Of a DNA stretch of 64,000 nt, positions 35,523-44,043 are shown piece by piece. Each line of letters opens with the position of its first letter. Position 1 is the stretch's first letter. The notes beneath the pieces were generated by a model, which saw only the letters and a list, made by a program, of their open reading frames with translations, was not told the DNA's origin and searched no databases. Origin of the DNA: Oculatella sp. LEGE 06141 (lineage in GTDB: Bacteria; Cyanobacteriota; Cyanobacteriia; Elainellales; Elainellaceae); NCBI RefSeq assembly GCF_015207605.1, contig NZ_JADEWO010000026.1, forward strand, positions 26,660-90,659, in the 5' to 3' direction. The translations under genes and the position numbers were made by a program.

Positions 35523-36070
35523 TGGCTTTCAATGCTGGATGGTTGCCCCCAGGCTGGGAAATGAGCTGGGGAGATATGGATACAGAGGCATTAGTGCGCC
35601 GATATGCTCAGGGCGATCGCAATTTCCGTGAAGTGAATTTAGCGGGAGCAACGCTGTGGCGAATTGACCTGAGCGGGGCAGACTTCAGCGGCGCAGACCT
35701 GGTAGGTGTCAATTTAAGTGAGGCTAACCTCAGCGGTGCCAACTTAAACGGTGCCAACTTGACGGGCGCAAACCTGCGACGGGCAAACCTGAGCGATGCC
35801 AAATTGATGCTGGCAATTTTGCGGGGTACCAACCTGGAACGGGCAGAACTGACCAAAGCCCAGCTAGAACGAGCCGACTTAAGCTGGGCAACCCTGACCG
35901 GATGCAACTTAAGTAGTGCCGACCTGAGCCGCGCCAACCTGACTGATGCCACCCTGACGGCTGCTATTTTGAGAGGTGCCAATCTCAAACAAGCCAAACT
36001 GAAATGGGCAACCGAAACCACTATTGATCTGGGATGGACAATACTGCCTGATGGCACGGTTCATGAGTAA
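35522..36070 (+). CDS. Pentapeptide-repeat protein
   Basis: A 182-residue protein. Residues 1-35 are a short globular lead with WLPPGWEMSWGDMD; from about 38 to 165 the sequence follows the A(D/N)LxX pattern (NLSEANLSGANLNGANLTG) for some 25 repeats, which fold as a right-handed quadrilateral beta-helix. Cyanobacteria have many such proteins; their roles are mostly unknown. The ATG shares one base with the Rieske stop codon, so the two are co-translated. One irregular stretch (KLMLAILRGTNLERAELTKA) interrupts the pattern. Confidence 0.9.
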   Translation: MAFNAGWLPPGWEMSWGDMDTEALVRRYAQGDRNFREVNLAGATLWRIDLSGADFSGADLVGVNLSEANLSGANLNGANLTGANLRRANLSDAKLMLAILRGTNLERAELTKAQLERADLSWATLTGCNLSSADLSRANLTDATLTAAILRGANLKQAKLKWATETTIDLGWTILPDGTVHE

Positions 36071-36545
36071 CGTAAACAGATCGACTCGGTAGTGCAGCAG
36101 TAGTGATCCCGTATCTTCAAAGCCTCTACCAACAGAGCGGTAAATCGGTTGGATTGTTTTGAGTGAGCTGCTTCAAAGGACAGATGCTCTGTGGGGCAAC
36201 CATTGCCCACTATAGATAGTGTTGCAGCAAAGGCAATAGCTGACTTCAACTCTCTGTGCCCCTTCTGCGACCTGTGAGTTAGCCAACGGGGTCGTCGGTA
36301 ATGGTCTGCCAACTGACCCACCCTATCGGCTCACAGCAAAAGCTTTACTACCATTGGAGCGCCAGATTCTCTAGATCTGGCCTCCAACGACAGTAATTCT
36401 CTTGCTCGCCTCCTGCCAGTCATGGATGAGCCGTTACTCAGGTTTTGATTACGATTTCTTTTCATATTCCTTTCATTTTTTAGGCTACCCTGGATTTACG
36501 TATTTTCATATTCCTTTCATTTTTGCAGTTTTTACAGGATGTCCT
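36071..36545. other. Intergenic region upstream of mntA
   Basis: A 475-bp gap. The last about 90 bp are T-rich and hold two identical copies of a 21-bp block carrying paired TTTCAT boxes. An in-frame extension of mntA back to 36402 runs through this block and is not believable as protein. Confidence 0.5.
36459..36523 (+). promoter_or_regulatory. Duplicated paired TTTCAT boxes before mntA
   Basis: TTTCAT occurs at 36460, 36471, 36504 and 36515. Within each pair the spacing is 11 bp, and the pairs are 44 bp apart, so all four lie on one face of the helix. The surrounding 21 bp is exactly duplicated. The pairs match the box before mntC. They end 26 bp before the mntA start codon. ManR is the candidate binder. 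Confidence 0.6.
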
Positions 36546-37346
36546 ATGGACTTACCGATTAACGCCTTTACCTCTGCTTACGAAATCAATATCGACGTTC
36601 CGGCCAGATTGGAGCGGGCGATCGCCATTCAACATCTCGGCGTACAGTATCGGTCGGTTCAGGCGTTACGAGATATCACACTGACGTTGGAACCCGGTCG
36701 TTTGGTTGGTGTAATTGGCCCCAATGGAGCCGGGAAAAGTACGCTGCTTCAAGCCATGCTGGGGCTGGTTCCAGTGACTCATGGCTCGGTGAATTATCAC
36801 GGCAAGCCATTAGCCAGTCAGTTAGACAAGATTGCCTATGTACCACAGCGATCGCAGGTCGATTGGACTTATCCCGCTACCGTTTGGGATGTGGTGATGA
36901 TGGGGCGGATTCGGCAGGCCGGGTGGTTCCGCTCCTTTTCAGCCAGCAGTCGGCGAACGGCAGAAGCAGCGCTAGAGCGAGTGGGGATGAGCGCTTACCG
37001 CGATCGCCCAATTGGTCAGCTTTCGGGTGGTCAACAGCAGCGGGTCTTTCTGGCACGGGCACTGACGCAGCAAGCCGAAATCTATTGCTTTGATGAACCG
37101 TTTATTGGCATTGACCAGCGAACGGAAGCCGTGATGTTTGAGGTATTTCGAGAGTTGGCCGATGCCGAGAAGCATGTGATGGTCGTTAACCACGATCTGG
37201 GAGACGCGATCGCCCATTTTGACGACCTGATCTTACTGAACACAGAATTAATTGCCAGCGGAACGCGGCGGCAGGTGCTAACCCGTGATCATCTCTATGC
37301 GGCCTATGGCGGAAAGGTGGCTTTCTTCTCCGGTGAGGCGGCCTGA
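36546..37346 (+). CDS. mntA: Manganese ABC transporter ATPase (MntA-like)
   Basis: A 266-residue ATPase of the metal-importer group. Walker A GPNGAGKSTLLQAMLG, Q-loop AYVPQRSQVDWTYPATVWDVVMMGR, signature LSGGQQQRVFLARAL and Walker B IYCFDEPFIGID are intact; the Q-loop phrase PQRSxVDWxFP is typical of Mn/Zn importers (MntA, ZnuC, SitB). The H-loop is VVNHDLGDA. I start at the ATG at 36546; an upstream in-frame start would translate the T-rich repeat region. MntB follows after 71 bp. Confidence 0.92.
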   Translation: MDLPINAFTSAYEINIDVPARLERAIAIQHLGVQYRSVQALRDITLTLEPGRLVGVIGPNGAGKSTLLQAMLGLVPVTHGSVNYHGKPLASQLDKIAYVPQRSQVDWTYPATVWDVVMMGRIRQAGWFRSFSASSRRTAEAALERVGMSAYRDRPIGQLSGGQQQRVFLARALTQQAEIYCFDEPFIGIDQRTEAVMFEVFRELADAEKHVMVVNHDLGDAIAHFDDLILLNTELIASGTRRQVLTRDHLYAAYGGKVAFFSGEAA

Positions 37347-37417
37347 CCTGACGAACCTTCTGCGAGTTGAACGCTCTGTAATCGCTGATCTGTTTTTTAT
37401 AACTCCTGACCGAATTA

Positions 37418-38308
37418 ATGGATGTCCTTCTTGAACCGCTTCAGTATGGCTTTATGCAGCGATCGCTCATCGTAGCAGTGCTGGTTGGCTTAATTTGCGC
37501 CGTTGTCGGCAGTTACTTGATGGTACAGCGATTGGCGCTATTAGGAGATGCCATCAGCCATTCGGTGCTGCCAGGTTTGGCGATCGCCTTTATGATTGGA
37601 GCCAATATTTTTGTTGGAGCGTTTATTGCTGGCGTATTAAGTACAATGGCGATCGCCTGGATTCGAACGCGATCGCCCATTAAAGAAGATGCCGCAATGG
37701 GAATTGTATTTTCGGCCTGCTTTGCCCTGGGGATCACTTTAATTACGCTAATTCAGCGTGATAACAAAATTGATCTCAACCACTTCCTGTTTGGCAACAT
37801 TTTGGGGGTTAGCGTGGCTGAGGTCTGGCAAACCGCACTGATTTCGCTACTGGTGTTGGTGGTTGTCAAACTGCTCTACAAAGAACTGCTGTTTTATACG
37901 TTTGACCCCGTTGGAGCACAGGCGGCTGGTTTGCCGACTAATTTGCTCAACTTTGGATTAATGGTGCTAATTGCGCTCACCATTGTTGCCAGTATGAAAT
38001 CGGTAGGGGTGATTCTTGTCCTGGCACTGCTGATTACACCGGGAGCCACTGCCTACCTGCTGGTCAATCGGCTGCATCAGGTAATGTTGCTGGGTGCGGC
38101 GATCGGCATTATTGCCAGCACTAGCGGCATGTATCTCAGCTATTTCTATAATTTGCCGTCCGGGCCAGCGATTGTGCTGGTCGTGTCTGGCCTGTTTGGG
38201 TTAGCGCTGCTGTTTAGCCCCACTCATGGCGTACTTACCAACCCGCAGCCAAGCCTCCAGGAACCCAAGGTTTGGCGAGAGTTAAAAGGGCTGCTGGGTC
38301 GTCATTAA
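37418..38308 (+). CDS. mntB: Manganese ABC transporter permease (MntB-like)
   Basis: A 296-residue permease of the zinc/manganese type with eight to nine helices. It begins LLEPLQYGFMQRSLIVAVLVGLICAVVGSYLMVQRLALLGDAISHSVLPG, the family signature, and has FTFDPVGAQAAGLPTNLLNFG and SVGVILVLALLITPGATAYLL later. It forms the membrane pore of the Mn importer with MntA, fed by MntC. Repeat copy 3 lies 15 bp after its stop. Confidence 0.92.
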   Translation: MDVLLEPLQYGFMQRSLIVAVLVGLICAVVGSYLMVQRLALLGDAISHSVLPGLAIAFMIGANIFVGAFIAGVLSTMAIAWIRTRSPIKEDAAMGIVFSACFALGITLITLIQRDNKIDLNHFLFGNILGVSVAEVWQTALISLLVLVVVKLLYKELLFYTFDPVGAQAAGLPTNLLNFGLMVLIALTIVASMKSVGVILVLALLITPGATAYLLVNRLHQVMLLGAAIGIIASTSGMYLSYFYNLPSGPAIVLVVSGLFGLALLFSPTHGVLTNPQPSLQEPKVWRELKGLLGRH

Positions 38309-38322
38309 GGCTCATGAACTGA

Positions 38323-38405
38323 TTACAGCCACTTTCATTTGCATTCACCACACCCCAAACCCATCTTGGCGAGACTGTGGCTGACTCGATTGAGAACTGC
38401 TGTAA
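38323..38405 (-). repeat. Inverted-repeat element, copy 3 (83 bp)
   Basis: Same orientation as copy 2, with TTACAGCC at the left and GCTGTAA at the right, and the shortest central tract. It sits 15 bp after mntB, where it could act as the 3' end of the mntAB mRNA. Confidence 0.8.
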
Positions 38406-38492
38406 GGTGAATAACCCCCAGTAGAAACAGGCACCTTAATGTTACAGGTTTAAGTTGCAGTCTTGAGCGATCGCCACCGTCTGTCGGGGCAG

Positions 38493-39335
38493 CTAGGGGC
38501 ACCCACCCAGCGGCTCATGCTCCACAACAAACACATTGGAATAGAGGTTGGCAATAATTTGCTTTCCTTGTTGCGTCAACTCTAGATATCGCAGCCCGTC
38601 TTTAACATAGGGAAATACGCCATTCCAGTAGAACTTCGGGTAGTTTTTGCGAAGATCGCCTGGATGCTGATACCCAAGCGCCTTATTAACTCCGGTTTCT
38701 TCAAACTCGTAGTAGAGCGCGCTAATTTTCTTCAGGTAGCGGGGATCGCTCAGTTGACCAATTAAATCAGAGGCGCGAATTAGCCCCGGATAGTTCTCGG
38801 TATCCTGGTGGTCTTCTGCTTTGGGCACCGGAAACCGGGTTAGTTCAATGTTGAACTTGATGTGTTCGGCATCGATCAGCTTGTGTCCACCAAACCGTTC
38901 ATCGATAAACAGCTTGGCGCGATCGACGTGATAGGGGGTCAAGCTAGCGTCTGAAGAACCCGGTGGCAAGCTAATCATTTCGCCATCGCGACCTGTAGAA
39001 TACCAGCCGTTTTGGTCGTTACGGCATACCCCTTTGACGTAACCAATGTCGTGGCAAACCAGCGAAATAATGAAGTGGAGCCAATCTTCGCACGAAACGC
39101 CCCCTTCGCGGATGTGCTTGCCACGCAAGATTTCTTGCCCAACCAGCGTCACCAAAATAGTATGTTCGACGTTGTGGTAGAGAGCGTCGCTATTGGCAAT
39201 GTTTTCCAGAGCCATCGACCCAACCCAACCAATAATGTCTTCATAATCGTGCTTCCAACCGCCATACGTCCGGCTGTAGCCTTCTTTAAGCTTGTTGACA
39301 AAATCATCAATCAGAAGTTCGGTGGCATTAAACAT
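38493..39335 (-). CDS. HD-domain metal-dependent phosphohydrolase
   Basis: A 280-residue soluble protein with an HD fold: YHNVEHTILVTLVGQEIL (first His) at about residues 53-70, and LVCHDIGYVKGVCRND (the HD pair) at about 91-106, then a long insertion and RASDLIGQLSDPRY (an Asp of the metal site) at about 188. This resembles cyanobacterial HD proteins that act on nucleotide or cyclic-nucleotide phosphates. There is no attached GAF or GGDEF domain, and the exact substrate is unknown. It ends near mntB's 3' side, convergent with it. Confidence 0.83.
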   Translation of the reverse strand: MFNATELLIDDFVNKLKEGYSRTYGGWKHDYEDIIGWVGSMALENIANSDALYHNVEHTILVTLVGQEILRGKHIREGGVSCEDWLHFIISLVCHDIGYVKGVCRNDQNGWYSTGRDGEMISLPPGSSDASLTPYHVDRAKLFIDERFGGHKLIDAEHIKFNIELTRFPVPKAEDHQDTENYPGLIRASDLIGQLSDPRYLKKISALYYEFEETGVNKALGYQHPGDLRKNYPKFYWNGVFPYVKDGLRYLELTQQGKQIIANLYSNVFVVEHEPLGGCP

Positions 39336-40014
39336 CCTGAGTGCTCGCTTGATTTAGAAGGAACGACGGTAGAGCGGGGACAGTCGAATAAATAGAGTTA
39401 CTGGTGGACAAAACGGCGTTGATGCCTATTGCTGAGCATTAGCCACAACTAAATTATAGAAAGAATCTTTGTTATGGAACGGGTTCTCGCAAAGCTGACT
39501 GACGCTAAATTGAGAATAGGGTCGAGATGCGATCTGAGCTAACAAGACTCTTAGGTTTGAGTGTTCCCATTTGAAGAACAATAGCAACACGCTCGTCGAT
39601 CAATTTTTTAACGTCCGATGAAGGGCGATCGCCTACATCCACCAGCTAACGGTTCGGGACGACGCAGGCTAAGCCCAAGCATCGTTAATTTTTATGTGCT
39701 GTCCTGGGAGAGGTTTGAATAGTACTAAGCCCGAGAACAGCCCCCTACTCCTCAAGCCTGGGTAACTTCCGAGCCAGTCTGTCTTAAAGTCTCCCAAGTC
39801 TGTGAATTTTATGGAGCCTGCTGAGACATCCTCTTGTGCATCTATCCGGCAACAGCCCGCCGTGCAGTAGATGTTTTATCAGTGCTTGGCTTGAACCAAC
39901 TTCCACGGTGAAAATGCCTTTACCTGCTGCTCCAGTAGCCGCGAGTGATTTCATTAGCATGACGAGCTATCAGGAGATCGATCGCGGTTGATGTTATTCT
40001 AAAGGAACCCTTTT
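39336..40014. other. Intergenic region with possible dispersed repeat (copy B)
   Basis: About 680 bp without a convincing gene. The part at about 39765-39815 (ACTTCCGAGCC, CCCAAGTCTG, ATTTTATGG) resembles copy A at 3149-3200. The rest is unassigned. Confidence 0.4.
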
Positions 40015-40086
40015 GCGGATGTAGTTCAGTGGTAGAACGTCAGCTTCCCAAGCTGAATGTCGTGGGTTCGAGTCCCATCATCCGCT
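40015..40086 (+). tRNA. tRNA-Gly (anticodon CCC)
   Basis: A 72-nt cloverleaf: acceptor GCGGATG pairs with CATCCGC, D arm GTTC/GAAC, anticodon stem TCAGC/GCTGA around loop TTCCCAA (anticodon CCC), variable region ATGTC, T arm GTGGG-TTCGAGT-CCCAT. The 3' CCA is not encoded. It reads GGG glycine codons. It stands alone. Confidence 0.95.
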
Positions 40087-40663
40087 TCCACCCCACCAAG
40101 CTGGCAATTGAGATTTTGCACTTCATTTGCACTTCAGCAAGATCTATCTGCCCTTTCAGGATCGCCTGTGATGATCGCCAAGAATGATTGGGTGGTGTAG
40201 GCAGGTTAGAGCTACTGAGATTCAGGGTTTTCGAAAGCCAGATGTAAATAAAGCATTAAACGCTTGCCTTCTTCCAGCCTGAGAGCCGTTGCTGGGAGTG
40301 GGCAACCGCCGTTCACAGCCCAATTTTGTTTTTTGACCCCAAAAACGCTTCCAGTCCACCGACTTCAAGAACCGTCCCAGGCGCATCAACATTGGGAGTA
40401 ATTCACCTATTTGCTTGACCCGGGTTAATCACAGTCGTATGATGCCCTCTCTGAGCCGTTCAATTCGTTTACCTTTCAGTTTCCCGTTTTCCTGATGTCA
40501 GTTGCGCCCTATTCTGGGCACTGTGTCGTTTCTTTCCTGATTTCATCGCTCCATTGTGCAACGCCAATGGGGAGGGAACTCGACGATTCTGGCAACGATG
40601 GCGTGAGAAACGAAGCATCAAATTTACACTGCTACAAGAGTGTCCAGCATTGAAGCAACGCAA
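40087..40663. other. Intergenic region after tRNA-Gly
   Basis: About 580 bp. Short frames on both strands (40469-40663 minus, 40554-40757 plus) resemble no family and overlap the SDR 3' end; I treat them as chance, though the region could be a decayed gene. Confidence 0.4.
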
Positions 40664-41446
40664 TTACCCTTGCAGCAACGATTGCCCTCCATCAATCCAC
40701 ATCTCGGTTCCGGTGATATGGCTCGACGCATCCGACGCTAGGAATAGCACCAGCTGAGCAACCTGCATTGAAGTACCAGATTTACCATCGGTCAACGGAA
40801 TTTGACCTTCTGGAAACTTAACCGGAAGCCGAATACCTTCCAACGACTGCTGATCAGTACTTTCATTGATGTCAGTGGAGATAGCACCCGGACAGACTAC
40901 ATTAACCCGAATGCGATCCTTTGCCAGTTCTAGCGCCACCATCTTGGTAAACGCCACTTGTGCCGCTTTGGAACAAGCATAGGCCGTTGCCCCCGTATTG
41001 CTGAACATACGAGTACCGTTTACCGACGACATCACAACAACAGCACCACCCTGCCGCTTTAAGTAGGGCACTGCATATTTCACCGTCAAAAAAGTGCCCT
41101 TCAGGTTAATATCAATGGTTTGATCCCACTCATCCGGGTCTAACTCTTCCAGAGGTGCCCAAACGCCATTGATGCCAGCATTGGCTAATACAATATCGAT
41201 TCGCCCCCAGCGATCGCCCGTCTGCTTCATAACAGCCTGAATTTGCTCTGGCTTTGAGACATCCGCCGAAAAAGCCAGAATCTCTCCACCCTGCTGCTGA
41301 ATCTTATTTACCGTTTCTTGCAAATCGTCCGAAGATAACCCAACAATGGCGACCTTAGCCCCAGATTGGGCAAACAACTCTGCGGTTGCTTGCCCAATTC
41401 CCGAACTGCCGCCCGTAATCACAGCCACCTTTCCCTCTAGCTGCAT
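40664..41446 (-). CDS. Short-chain dehydrogenase/reductase
   Basis: A 260-residue classical SDR. The NAD(P)-binding motif GGSSGIG is at residues 12-18, NAGINGVW at about 88, the catalytic Ser in VVMSSVNGTRM and Tyr-x3-Lys in AYACSKAAQ (about 154-160), and VNVVCPGAISTDI after that. IDGGQSLL near the end is typical of the family. Residue choice after the first strand (VGLSSDD) does not fix NAD versus NADP. The C-terminus is complete. Substrate unknown. AGGAGAACTG precedes the ATG. Confidence 0.9.
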   Translation of the reverse strand: MQLEGKVAVITGGSSGIGQATAELFAQSGAKVAIVGLSSDDLQETVNKIQQQGGEILAFSADVSKPEQIQAVMKQTGDRWGRIDIVLANAGINGVWAPLEELDPDEWDQTIDINLKGTFLTVKYAVPYLKRQGGAVVVMSSVNGTRMFSNTGATAYACSKAAQVAFTKMVALELAKDRIRVNVVCPGAISTDINESTDQQSLEGIRLPVKFPEGQIPLTDGKSGTSMQVAQLVLFLASDASSHITGTEMWIDGGQSLLQG

Positions 41447-41566
41447 GATTCAGTTCTCCTAATGCCCGAACAACGTCTGAATAAGACTCAGATTAGTTTA
41501 ATTGAGCATGACTTAATTGAGCATGACTTCAGTGCAGCCATCCACCCCGGTGGCCTTGCATTGCTT

Positions 41567-42013
41567 CTACACATCATGCTCTTGATAATCATCGGAGGAT
41601 TGCGGATCTAGCTCCCAACGCTGATCATCCCGTCGATCGAGCATGTCTTCAACCGCCAATGGTTGCCGATCTGGAATCTCGACTCCTGCCGCCGCTGCGT
41701 TGCTTTCCGTCAAATTCTGTTCCGGTGTTGGAGCAGTACCACCGATCGCTTCATCACCCACTACCTTAGCTTGCTCCAGGTTCGCGTTCCGATCGGGAGT
41801 CGTTTCATCCCCAGATGCCATGCGATCGCCCATGCGATCCAGCCGTTGACCTGCCTTCGGGTCGCGGTATTCTACTCCTTGAAGCTCATCCTCTGGCGTG
41901 CCAACACTATCTCTGCCGCGCGAGGTAACTGCCTCTGGTTCGTTTGGCATTACGCCTTGATTGTGATCTACCATGCTGTCTGCATCTCCAACTGCAACAC
42001 TACTGGTCGGCAA
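41567..42013 (-). CDS. DUF6335-like acidic protein
   Basis: A 148-residue, highly acidic, probably disordered protein with no membrane part. The segments GDEAIGGTAPTPEQNLTE, AAAAGVEIPDRQPL and RRDDQRWELDPQSSDDY match, from memory, the cyanobacterial DUF6335 pattern. Such proteins often lie near stress genes. The first 30 residues have two Met (1 and 14, 22) that could be starts. No function is known. Confidence 0.7.
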   Translation of the reverse strand: MPTSSVAVGDADSMVDHNQGVMPNEPEAVTSRGRDSVGTPEDELQGVEYRDPKAGQRLDRMGDRMASGDETTPDRNANLEQAKVVGDEAIGGTAPTPEQNLTESNAAAAGVEIPDRQPLAVEDMLDRRDDQRWELDPQSSDDYQEHDV

Positions 42014-42304
42014 TGAAGCTCAATCACCGAATTTCCTTCTCACCGTATCCTCATCACCGTTGAGTGACATCTCCAAATGGAGAGAATCCAGTGTCCTGGT
42101 GCTGTTCTGGTGCTGTTCTGGTGCTGTTCTGGCACTGTCCTAACATTGGTCTGGGACAACGGGGGCATCAGCAGGGAATTGCGCCATAAATCTGTCCGAT
42201 GACGCAATGCGATCGCAGCATGAAGCCTCTCACGACAGAGGGAAACGTGGTGCAGCTTCGATACCGTTGAAGTAAACCTGTTAATCGTCAACATTGCGAT
42301 CGTT
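42014..42304. other. Intergenic region with 11-bp tandem repeat
   Basis: 291 bp between divergent genes. Three units of GGTGCTGTTCT run from 42098 to 42130. No other feature is evident; the promoters of both genes must lie here. Confidence 0.5.
42098..42130. repeat. Tandem repeat, 3 x 11 bp
   Basis: Three perfect units GGTGCTGTTCT, one helical turn each, in the divergent gap between the DUF6335 gene and the stress-type membrane protein. Confidence 0.85.
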
Positions 42305-42820
42305 ATGAATTATTTAGTTGCCGTTTTACCCGAACGGATGAAAGCAGAATCAGCTTACTCAGCCTTAGAACAGGCAGGGTTGCCCATGAACCAGGTAACA
42401 CTCTTGGGACGGGGCTATCAGGATGCAGATGATTTTGGCTTAATCGAGCCAAATCAGGAAGCTCGCAAGCAATCTCGTGGACTGGCCTACTGGCTCATTC
42501 CTTTTGGCTTTGTAGCAGGATATGCATTCAACCTGTTGACTGGAATTGAAATTTTTTCATGGGCAGGCAGCATTGGCAACCATATCATTGGTGGACTCTT
42601 AGGAGCCGCTTCCGCAGCATTGGGTGCAGTCGTAGTGGGTGGGGGCGTTGGTTGGACCAGTGGCAGTGGCGATGCGCTGGCCTATCGCAACCGCCTTAAT
42701 GATGGCAAATACCTGATCATCATTGAAGGAACCGATGCCATTGTGCGTCAGGCTACTAGCATTTTGCGCCAGTTCGAACCTGAAAACATTCAAGGTTACG
42801 TTGAACCCATCGGTGCGTAA
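42305..42820 (+). CDS. Conserved cyanobacterial membrane protein (general-stress 17M-like layout)
   Basis: A 171-residue protein. The N-terminal 50 residues (AVLPERMKAESAYSALEQAG) look like the ferredoxin-fold part of general-stress/YflT-like proteins that respond to element pairs, followed by a membrane hairpin (about 60-115: LIPFGFVAGYAFNLLTGIE, then a Gly/Ala-rich helix HIIGGLLGAASAALGAVVVGG) and a C-terminal repeat-like domain (KYLIIIEGTDAIVRQATSILRQF). Function unknown. It is co-directional with the baeRF-like gene 22 bp downstream, so the two are probably one operon. Confidence 0.65.
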   Translation: MNYLVAVLPERMKAESAYSALEQAGLPMNQVTLLGRGYQDADDFGLIEPNQEARKQSRGLAYWLIPFGFVAGYAFNLLTGIEIFSWAGSIGNHIIGGLLGAASAALGAVVVGGGVGWTSGSGDALAYRNRLNDGKYLIIIEGTDAIVRQATSILRQFEPENIQGYVEPIGA

Positions 42821-42842
42821 CTCTCTGTACGCAAACACTGAA

Positions 42843-44015
42843 ATGACTCTGCTATCAAAAACTGAATTACGAGATCTGGTAAGGATCTCCGAACGGCCTT
42901 GCGTCTCGCTCTATTTATCGGCTCATATTGCCAGCCAGACTCCTCAACAGATATCTGCTCAATTCAAGGCTTTGCTACGCGACGCAGAAAATCAACTTGC
43001 TGAACTGGGTTGGTGGCGACCAGATGTCATTGAACTGCTTAAACCCGCTCAAGGCATTGACCATCTCAGTTTTTGGCAAAACTGTCGGGCTGGGTTGGCT
43101 GTTTTTATTGCGCCCAACTGCTTTCGATACTATCGGTTACCGCTCCACTTTGACGCAACAGTAGCCGTGGGCGATCGCTTCTGTCTGGCTCCCCTGCTTC
43201 CCAACCTGACAGGAGACGGGCGCTTTTTCATTCTGGCTTTTAGTCAAAACCAGGTAAAGCTGTTTCTTTGTTCCCGTGAGTCCATCAGCGAAATTGATTT
43301 ACAGCAGCGGCCAGAGGACTTACAAATTGCGCTTCGCCACGATGAAGCAGACGCACTGCAACCGGACGACCGGGCAACTACAAAGGGCGTTGGTTTGTTA
43401 TCCTCAGGAGTCAGCACCACTACCAACCAGGACACCATTTTGAGCTACTGCCAGCAATTGGATACCGGGTTGTGCGAGTTGCTGGGAAGCGATCGCTTTC
43501 CCCTGGTGTTGGCGGGCATTGGCTACATCACCTCGATCTATCGCAAAGCAAACACCTATCCGCATCTGCTAGATCATGAGATTAGCGGCAATCCAAACGT
43601 GACAAAGCCAGAAGACCTGCACCATCAGGCATGGCAGATTGTGCAGCCTTACGCTCAGCAGATGCGCCAGACCGCAGCCGAACGGTACCGAGAACTGGCC
43701 GTTGCCGATCGCGCGTCCGGCAAACTACAGGATGTTATTCCAGCCGCCTACCGTCAGCACATTGAAACCCTATTCCTGTTAGCGGGAGCAGAGCAATGGG
43801 GGCACTTTGATTTAGGAACAGAAAAGGTTGATTTGCACGACACGGCTCAAACAGGAGACGAAAACCTGCTAGACAGCACCGCCATTCATACCCTGGCGGG
43901 TGGTGGAACAGTCTACATCGTTGAACCCAGCCGAATGCCAGAACGAACAGCGGTAGCTGCTGTGTTTAGCTATCCTGTCTCATCCATGCAGGGACGGTAT
44001 CAGACTGCATTTTAG
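42843..44015 (+). CDS. baeRF-family protein (bacterial/archaeal eRF1-like)
   Basis: A 390-residue soluble protein. The start LSKTELRDLVRISERPCVSLYLSAH is typical of the baeRF3/baeRF7 groups of eRF1-like (Pelota/ribosome-associated fold) proteins, followed by DRFFILAFSQNQVKLFLCSRESISEI and, near the end, DLLDSTAIHTLAGGGTVYIV, the C-terminal L7Ae-like part. Family members are proposed to act at ribosomes under stress; this is not established for cyanobacteria. I start at the ATG at 42843; the longer frame from 42723 overlaps the upstream gene. Confidence 0.8.
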   Translation: MTLLSKTELRDLVRISERPCVSLYLSAHIASQTPQQISAQFKALLRDAENQLAELGWWRPDVIELLKPAQGIDHLSFWQNCRAGLAVFIAPNCFRYYRLPLHFDATVAVGDRFCLAPLLPNLTGDGRFFILAFSQNQVKLFLCSRESISEIDLQQRPEDLQIALRHDEADALQPDDRATTKGVGLLSSGVSTTTNQDTILSYCQQLDTGLCELLGSDRFPLVLAGIGYITSIYRKANTYPHLLDHEISGNPNVTKPEDLHHQAWQIVQPYAQQMRQTAAERYRELAVADRASGKLQDVIPAAYRQHIETLFLLAGAEQWGHFDLGTEKVDLHDTAQTGDENLLDSTAIHTLAGGGTVYIVEPSRMPERTAVAAVFSYPVSSMQGRYQTAF

Positions 44016-44043
44016 ACCATAGGCTCTACAGCAGCGATACGGA

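Noticed and set aside
35608..36057. 149-codon minus-strand frame opposite the pentapeptide gene
   Set aside because: It is the reverse reading of the periodic pentapeptide repeat, which keeps the other strand open by composition.
36402..36545. N-terminal extension of MntA
   Set aside because: The extension translates the duplicated T-rich operator block; the ATP-binding fold starts after the ATG at 36546.
40469..40757. Short frames after tRNA-Gly that might be a transposase relic
   Set aside because: I could not match any frame to a transposase motif, and one overlaps the SDR gene; left as unassigned.
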